DNA from: Phycisphaerae bacterium
GTDB lineage: Bacteria > Planctomycetota > Phycisphaerae > Phycisphaerales > SM1A02
Direction: 5' to 3'
Assembly: GCA_016873315.1 (NCBI GenBank)
Contig: VGXL01000010.1
Span: forward strand, 1 to 37,797
Length of the DNA: 37,797 bases
Positions 33,011 through 37,797 of this stretch are shown here, one piece after another; the first letter of the stretch is position 1, and every line of letters starts with the position of its first letter. The position numbers and the translations under genes are program-made. A model generated the notes under the pieces. It had not been told where the DNA came from and ran no database searches. It worked only from the letters and a program-made list of their open reading frames with translations.

Positions 33011-34435
33011 TCAGTGCTCTGGTTCGGTCTTGGGCGCGCGACGCTTGCCCGGGTCAGGCATCGCGGGCGGCGTGGTCGCTGGGCGTTGGCCGATCGGGAT
33101 CGTTCCATCCTGAAGCCACCGGGCAGGTGGCAAGGCTTGGCTCCATCGCTCGTGGCGCTCGCGGAGCATGGTGTACGCGTCCACCGAAACGTCCGAAGCG
33201 TTGATCGCCTCGATGGGATCTTGGTCGATGCGGTAGATCGATGGTGCCCCATCAAGTGGAATGACATACTTGAGGCCGGAGAACATCGTGGCCGCACTCT
33301 GTCCGGCTTGCCAATGCAATTCGGCGTGCGGAAGTCCCGCGGAACCGCCGGTGACGAAGGGCAACAGATCGACGCCCTCACTCGATGCGAGTGCCGGCTG
33401 GCCAAGCGCTGCGACCACCGTGGGCAGGACATCGGCGCCGGTCACGGGATTGGAGTAGGTCGTTCCAGGCTCGATGCGGCCTGGCAGTGTGATGATCATC
33501 GGCACGCGCAGGCCGCCTTCGAAGCATGTTCCAAAGTCGCCGTTCAGCGAGCCGTTCGAGGATCCCCACGCGATCGATCCGCCCGTGTCGCCGACGACGA
33601 CGACCATCGTTCGCGCCGTCTGCCCCGTTGCGTCGATCGCCTTCAGCATGCTTCCGATCGATCGATCGAGTGAACGCAATGAAGCGGCCATGTCGCGGTG
33701 CCGACCCTCCAGCGTGGGGAAAGCGGCAAGGTCATCGGCCGTCGGCAAGAGAGGTGGCGAGAGCCCCGGCATCGCGACGACGAGCATCCACGGTTTCGAT
33801 CGCTCGCGCTCGATGAATCCGGTGGCGCAGGCCGTCATCGCGTCGTCGAGGCGTTCGAACTCCTCATGCACCGCACCGAGGCTGCGCAGCGAGAATCCGT
33901 CATCCTTGCCAGGTCGAGGCTTGCGCGTGCGCGTGGCGTGGGCGAGGAAGCAATCGAACTCGAAGCCCATCGATCTGGGCGCCTGGGCGGCCGTCACGCC
34001 CATCTGCCACGAGCCGACGAATCCCGTGGTCCAACCGCCGGATGCGAGCACGGATCCGATCGTCGGAGTTGCCGGGACCAGACCGCGAGCCGCAGCATCG
34101 GGTGACGAGGCTTCGTCCCCCATGGGCATGGTGAACTCGAAGCCCAGGTCATTCGGCCAGCGACCTGTGAGAATCGCCGCGCGCGCCGGCGACGGCTGTG
34201 GCGACGCTGCGTAGGCCCGATTGAGCACCACGCCTTGAGCGGCGAGCGCGTCGAGATTGGGCGTGGCGCCCAAGGTCGATCCGAGGAAGCCGACATCGCC
34301 CGTGCCCACGCGATCGAGCACGATGATGAGCGCGTTGGTTCGATCGTCACTCGGCGCCCGATCATCGTGCGCGAGGGCCGTGTGACGCAGCAGCAGGGCA
34401 GCTGCAACAACGACGCAGCAGCGGAATCGCAGCAT
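33011..34435 (-). CDS. Sulfatase-fold protein with a degenerate active site
   Basis: The 474-aa exported protein (signal peptide ending near ALAHDD) has the sulfatase/alkaline-phosphatase fold: TNALIIVLDRVGTGDVGFLG, TPNLDALAAQGVVLNRAYA, ARAAILTGRWPND, MVVVVGDTGGSIAWGS and PMIITLPGRI. The catalytic signature C/S-x-P-x-R reads P81-S-P-A-R, so the residue that becomes formylglycine is replaced by Pro (codon CCG). The first metal pair, normally Asp-Asp, is D41-R42, and the later D-N/H is D-T. Sulfate-ester hydrolysis is therefore unlikely. A binding or regulatory role, or some other chemistry, is left. Its start shares one base with the stop of the coiled-coil lipoprotein gene, so they are coupled. 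Confidence 0.85.
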   Translation of the reverse strand: MLRFRCCVVVAAALLLRHTALAHDDRAPSDDRTNALIIVLDRVGTGDVGFLGSTLGATPNLDALAAQGVVLNRAYAASPQPSPARAAILTGRWPNDLGFEFTMPMGDEASSPDAAARGLVPATPTIGSVLASGGWTTGFVGSWQMGVTAAQAPRSMGFEFDCFLAHATRTRKPRPGKDDGFSLRSLGAVHEEFERLDDAMTACATGFIERERSKPWMLVVAMPGLSPPLLPTADDLAAFPTLEGRHRDMAASLRSLDRSIGSMLKAIDATGQTARTMVVVVGDTGGSIAWGSSNGSLNGDFGTCFEGGLRVPMIITLPGRIEPGTTYSNPVTGADVLPTVVAALGQPALASSEGVDLLPFVTGGSAGLPHAELHWQAGQSAATMFSGLKYVIPLDGAPSIYRIDQDPIEAINASDVSVDAYTMLRERHERWSQALPPARWLQDGTIPIGQRPATTPPAMPDPGKRRAPKTEPEH

Positions 34436-35109
34436 CAGCTGCCTGCAAGGGCCTTGCGGGCCGACGAGAAGAGCAGCACGACGACCGCTCCGATGACCGC
34501 GGCGACGATCGCGATGATCGCGGTGCCGCCTTCGGGCTCGGGCGGCGGGGCGGACTTCATTCCCTCGGCGACCTTGATGGCCTCGTCGCGTTCGAAGGTG
34601 GCGCGGTCCCGCTGCTCGCGCGCCGCCACGGCATCCTTGCGGGCCTGATCCAGGCTGGCATCGAGCTTGCTGCGTTCGGCGGAACTCGCGTCGCCTGCGC
34701 TCTTCGCCGTGGAGAGTTCTTCGGTGGCCTGATCCACGCGCTTCAGGGCAGCATCTCGCTGGTCCTTCGCTGCGTTGGCTTCGGCCAGCGCCGTCGCGGC
34801 GCGACGGTCGGCCTCTGCGGCGGCGCGCTTGGACTCTTCGGCGTCACCCTGCGCCTTGACGGCGATGGCCTTGGACTCCTCGGCCGCAGCGCGGGCTTCG
34901 GTGGCGACGCGAGTGGCTTCGGTCAGCGCCTTGTCCCGTTCGGCCAACTGCACGGTCATGCGTTCGATCGACCGGCTCGACTCGGACGCTTCGCCCCGCA
35001 GGGCATCCACCTCGGTCACGAGCTCGCGATTGCGCGCCTCAAGTTCGCGCGTACAGGATGGGAGTGTGGCCAGGCAGACGAGAACGAGTGCAACGATGAT
35101 GCAGCGCAT
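34435..35109 (-). CDS. Coiled-coil lipoprotein with a C-terminal membrane helix
   Basis: The 224-aa protein starts with a lipoprotein signal peptide (lipobox LPSC, Cys 19). Residues ~20-180 form one long Ala/Glu/Lys/Arg-rich coiled coil (for example ELEARNRELVTEVDALRGE, AEESKAIAVKAQGDAEESK). A Pro-rich hinge (PPPEPEGG, 188-195) leads to a hydrophobic helix IIAIVAAVIGAVVVLLF (198-214) and a short basic end. It therefore has membrane anchors at both ends. If the lipid is in one membrane and the helix in the other, the ~160-residue coil could span the periplasm. The ATG at 35109 is preceded by TACGAT at 7 nt; longer frames run antisense to the next gene. It is coupled to the sulfatase-fold gene. 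Confidence 0.8.
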   Translation of the reverse strand: MRCIIVALVLVCLATLPSCTRELEARNRELVTEVDALRGEASESSRSIERMTVQLAERDKALTEATRVATEARAAAEESKAIAVKAQGDAEESKRAAAEADRRAATALAEANAAKDQRDAALKRVDQATEELSTAKSAGDASSAERSKLDASLDQARKDAVAAREQRDRATFERDEAIKVAEGMKSAPPPEPEGGTAIIAIVAAVIGAVVVLLFSSARKALAGS

Positions 35110-35116
35110 GCTGGGA

Positions 35117-35122
35117 ATCGTA
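35117..35122 (-). promoter_or_regulatory. -10-like hexamer TACGAT, 7 nt before the coiled-coil lipoprotein gene
   Basis: Minus-strand TACGAT ends 7 nt before the ATG at 35109, with no Shine-Dalgarno. It lies in the 23-bp gap after the DadA-like gene. Confidence 0.45.
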
Positions 35123-35132
35123 GCGATCTGAA

Positions 35133-36401
35133 TCATGATCCGGCAGCCGCGAGCCGAGCCGGGTCGACCATCGACAGATCGATCGAGGGGCGGCGACCAT
35201 CGATCAGGTCGGCGACGAGCTCGCCGGTCACCGGTCCAAGCGTCATGCCCAGCATCGCATGACCGGTCGCGAGCAGCAGACCGTCCGCTCCCGGGATCCA
35301 TCCGATGGCGGGCATGCCGTCCGCCAGGCAGGGGCGCCAGCCCGACCAGTGTTCGCTGGCGCGAGCGGCATCGATGCCCCGCAAGTACGCCCGCGCTCCG
35401 GCGGTGAGCATCGCCAGCCGCCGTGGCATCGGACGCGCATCGAGCGGACTGATCTCGAGCGTTCCGGCCAAGCGCAATTGGCCGCCCATCGGCGTGACGG
35501 CGATGAAGGTCTCGTGAAGAACGCAGGCCGTGGCAGGAACGCCGGGCATGCCGTCGAGTTGCGTGTGATAGCCGCGCGCTCCCTGCATCGGCAGGTGAAG
35601 CCCTGCCTGGGCGGCAAGGCCGGTGCTCCACGCGCCGGCGGCGAGCACGACCGTTGCGCCATCCACTTCCGTGCCGTTGGCGCACACCACGCCGGTGACT
35701 CGGCCTGTTCCATCGCGCACCAAGCCGGTCGCATCCCATGCGGGGCCGGTCAACACGCGCACGCCACGACGCTCGAGCGCGCGCGCCAGAGATTTGGTGT
35801 AGGCACGAGGATCGATGTTCGCGCTGTCCTTGTGCAGGATGGCGCCAGCCACGGCGTCGGTGAAGCAGGGACTCATCGCCCGCAGCGCCGCGCCGTCGAT
35901 TCGATCATGCGTGAAGCCGTGGGGGGACAGCATGGCCGCCTCTGCCTCGGCTTCGTCCATGTTCTTCTCATGGAGCACGACATCGAGCCAACCCGTGCGG
36001 CGGTAGCCACAATCAATCGACTCGCGATCGATGGTGCGCTCGAACCGCTCGAGCGAGCGCCAACCCAACTGGCACAGCGTGACCATGCAGCGATTCAGAT
36101 GCTCTTGGTTGCAGTGCTGATGAAAGCTCCACAGCCATGAGATCAGGCCCGGATCGAGCCGCGGCCGGATGTACAGCGGGCTGGTGGGATGGAGCATCCA
36201 CTTCAGGCCGCGCACGCTCACGCCAGGCCGTGTGAGCGGGGGATGGCCGATCGAGAGCATGCCTGCATTCCCGCACGACGCGCTGTCGTGGATCATCTCG
36301 CGATCGAGGACGATGACATCGTGGCCACGCTCGCTGAGTTCGTACGCCGTCGAGAGGCCGACGATGCCGCCTCCGACGATCACGATGGTCTGCTTGCTCA
36401 T
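35133..36401 (-). CDS. FAD-dependent amino acid oxidase/dehydrogenase (DadA-like)
   Basis: The 422-aa product belongs to the D-amino acid dehydrogenase/DAO family. It has the FAD-binding IVIVGGGIVGLSTAYEL (6-22, GGGIVG at 10-15), ending with VIVLDRE at the second strand, then DSASCGNAGMLS, and a C-terminal FAD segment WSGWRPCLADGMPAIGW..GLLLATGHAMLGMTLGPVTGELVADLI. Such enzymes oxidise D-amino acids, or proline and hydroxyproline derivatives, to imino acids and pass electrons to quinones. A role in D-alanine or D-hydroxyproline use is possible, but no specificity-giving neighbour is present. TAGAAT lies 9 nt before the ATG. It is divergent from the Gfo/Idh/MocA gene. Confidence 0.88.
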   Translation of the reverse strand: MSKQTIVIVGGGIVGLSTAYELSERGHDVIVLDREMIHDSASCGNAGMLSIGHPPLTRPGVSVRGLKWMLHPTSPLYIRPRLDPGLISWLWSFHQHCNQEHLNRCMVTLCQLGWRSLERFERTIDRESIDCGYRRTGWLDVVLHEKNMDEAEAEAAMLSPHGFTHDRIDGAALRAMSPCFTDAVAGAILHKDSANIDPRAYTKSLARALERRGVRVLTGPAWDATGLVRDGTGRVTGVVCANGTEVDGATVVLAAGAWSTGLAAQAGLHLPMQGARGYHTQLDGMPGVPATACVLHETFIAVTPMGGQLRLAGTLEISPLDARPMPRRLAMLTAGARAYLRGIDAARASEHWSGWRPCLADGMPAIGWIPGADGLLLATGHAMLGMTLGPVTGELVADLIDGRRPSIDLSMVDPARLAAAGS

Positions 36402-36410
36402 GATCGGGCT

Positions 36411-36416
36411 ATTCTA
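36411..36416 (-). promoter_or_regulatory. -10 hexamer TAGAAT, 9 nt before the DadA-like gene
   Basis: Minus-strand TAGAAT matches the consensus at five of six positions and ends 9 nt before the ATG at 36401. It overlaps TATTCT on the plus strand (36410-36415), a possible -10 for the divergent gene. Confidence 0.5.
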
Positions 36417-36453
36417 GGACTGCTCCATGTCGAGGAGCGTGCAAGGAGAGACC

Positions 36454-37539
36454 ATGGCCTTCGGCATCGGCATCATTGGCTGCGGTGGGATCGCTGGCGT
36501 GCACGCGCAGGCTGCAACGCGCGCGGGCCTTCCGATCGTGGCGGTCTGGGACATCAAGCCTGATCGTGCACAGCGTCTTGCGCAGACGCACGGTGCGCGC
36601 GTGTGCGCGAGCATCGATGAACTCGTGGCCATCCATGAGGTGAAGGGCGTGGCCATCTGCGTGCCCAATGACTGCCACCATCCCTGCGCGATCAAGGCTC
36701 TGACTGCGGGCAAGCATGTGCTGCTCGAGAAGCCCATGGCGATGGACCTGCCGCAGTGTGACGAGATCGCGGCCGCCGCCGCGCGCTCTGGAACCACACT
36801 CCAGATCGGCTTCGTGTGTCGCGGAAGCCCTGCAGCGCGCTGCGTCAAATCCTTCATCGATGCCGGTCGGTTCGGCTCGATCCATCACATCAAGTGTGCG
36901 CTGTACCGCCGACGCGGCATCCCTGGGCTTGGAGGCTGGTTCACGACCAAGGCGCGGTCGGGCGGCGGCCCGCTGATCGATCTTGGCGTGCACATGCTCG
37001 ATCTGTCGCTCTGGCTCGCGGGTTCGCCGCGTCCGGTGCGGGCGAGTGGAGCGACCATGAGTGGACTGGGCGCTGCGATGCGCGACTACACCTACACCTC
37101 GATGTGGGCGGGGCCGCCAAAGTTTGACGGCGTCTGCGATGTCGAAGACTGCGCGACCGCGCTCGTGCGCTGTGAGGGTGGCCTGACGATCGAGATGAAT
37201 GTGTCCTGGGCCGCCAATCTTCCCGAAGGTCACCTGAAGGACGGTTTGTGCGTCATCGGATCCAAGGCGGGTGCAGCGTTCCAGGTCTTCGGGAAAGAGG
37301 TCACCATCGCAACGGAGGAGGAGGGTCACTTGGTCGATCTCAAGCCTCACTTCGTGGCCGACGACCCGGAGCGTCAGATGTGGGACGAGCAGTACCGACA
37401 GTTCATCGATGCGGTGGAGGGTCGGGCACAGCCACACGCCGACGCGCCGGCCGGGCGCCGCGTGCAGGCACTGGTCGAAGCGATCTATCGCAGCGCGGAC
37501 GAGTCGCGCGAAGTTGAAGTCGCGGGCAGCCGCCCGTGA
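36454..37539 (+). CDS. Gfo/Idh/MocA-family NAD(P)-dependent oxidoreductase
   Basis: The 361-aa product has an N-terminal Rossmann fold (IGIIGCGGIAGVHAQAATRAG, then IVAVWDIKPDRAQRLA), the family signature EKPMAMDLPQCDEI (about residues 92-105), and a C-terminal alpha/beta domain with GGWFTTKARSGGGPLIDLGVHMLDLSLWL, where the His is the usual catalytic position. Members oxidise sugars, inositols or related alcohols. The exact substrate cannot be read. The ATG at 36454 has AAGGAG 5 nt upstream. An in-frame ATG at 36427 would add 9 residues and lies 11 nt after TATTCT. Confidence 0.88.
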   Translation: MAFGIGIIGCGGIAGVHAQAATRAGLPIVAVWDIKPDRAQRLAQTHGARVCASIDELVAIHEVKGVAICVPNDCHHPCAIKALTAGKHVLLEKPMAMDLPQCDEIAAAAARSGTTLQIGFVCRGSPAARCVKSFIDAGRFGSIHHIKCALYRRRGIPGLGGWFTTKARSGGGPLIDLGVHMLDLSLWLAGSPRPVRASGATMSGLGAAMRDYTYTSMWAGPPKFDGVCDVEDCATALVRCEGGLTIEMNVSWAANLPEGHLKDGLCVIGSKAGAAFQVFGKEVTIATEEEGHLVDLKPHFVADDPERQMWDEQYRQFIDAVEGRAQPHADAPAGRRVQALVEAIYRSADESREVEVAGSRP

Positions 37540-37540
37540 T

Positions 37541-37797
37541 TCACTTGCCCTTCTTGTAGGTCTCGAGCGTCTCCTGCATTTCCTTCGCCATGGGAGTGTC
37601 CTTGGACAGGCTCACGGCCTTCTCCTGGAGCTCGATCGCCTTGGCGTTCTCGCCGCGTTCCCAGTGCACTCGGGCGAGCGTGTCAAGGATCGCGCCGTCG
37701 GCTCCCTTCGCGGCCTCGTTGGCGGCGGTCGCAGCCTTGAGGCAGAAGTCGAGGTTGCGCTTCATGACCGAGTCGTCCTGCACGGCGAACCAGGCAA
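37541..37797 (-). CDS. TPR-containing protein, C-terminal part only
   Basis: The frame runs off the window edge and ends at 37541. The visible 85 residues form one or two tetratricopeptide-like helix pairs: LDTLARVHWERGENAKAIELQEKAVSLS is a standard TPR helix A/B, followed by a closing helix and a Lys-rich end. A GTG at 37783 is an internal codon, not a likely start, because the frame stays open (AWFAVQDDS) beyond it. Similar C-terminal TPRs follow thioredoxin-like domains in planctomycete redox proteins, but that part is outside the window. It converges on the Gfo/Idh/MocA gene with a 1-bp gap. Confidence 0.7.
   Translation of the reverse strand, partial: AWFAVQDDSVMKRNLDFCLKAATAANEAAKGADGAILDTLARVHWERGENAKAIELQEKAVSLSKDTPMAKEMQETLETYKKGK

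Overview
The window looks like a chromosomal segment of a planctomycete, most likely of the Phycisphaerae. The evidence is high GC with strong third-position bias, secreted proteins ending in dockerin-like Asp-rich repeats (GTVDGADLG), many lipoproteins of unfamiliar type, an orphan mraZ, and a single-chain glycyl-tRNA synthetase. This placement is inferred from gene content only. I see no insertion sequence, prophage or CRISPR array.

Layout. 1-5247 (minus): a partial secreted protein, lepA, rimO, and a fused nucleosidase/NadD gene. 5303-5894: a tRNA-Glu with promoter and terminator, followed by a 143-bp direct repeat that begins inside the tRNA 3' end. 5895-12621: a beta-helix secreted protein, a two-domain ornithine-lipid-type acyltransferase, aroB, and (minus) a BNR-propeller lipoprotein. 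12759-18669: a ParA-type ATPase with a translationally coupled partner, an M19 dipeptidase (minus), and a DUF2752 / lipoprotein / lipoprotein / glycosyltransferase-like operon. 18681-20969: a flavin reductase-like gene, mraZ with a phased operator, a multi-hairpin GGA RNA with terminator, csrA, and a NifU-like gene. 21012-29631: a lipoprotein, dapF, then an arginine-degradation set (M20 hydrolase, class III aminotransferase, astA, astD, ureohydrolase). 29666-37797: glyS, folE, a hutG-like gene, a degenerate sulfatase paired with a coiled-coil lipoprotein, a DadA-like oxidase, a Gfo/Idh/MocA oxidoreductase, and a partial TPR protein.

The most striking element is between mraZ and csrA. About 235 bases there fold on paper into seven consecutive hairpins, each with GGA in its loop, followed by a perfect 12-bp intrinsic terminator. 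This is the architecture of the CsrB/RsmZ class of CsrA-sequestering RNAs, lying next to csrA and possibly forming the 3' end of the mraZ transcript.

Two further system-level signals stand out. First, at least sixteen starts that lack a Shine-Dalgarno sequence have a TAnnnT hexamer 6-10 nt upstream, which suggests widespread leaderless transcription. Second, the arginine cluster can be read as a complete succinyl-arginine pathway in which a ureohydrolase and an M20 hydrolase replace the usual AstB and AstE.
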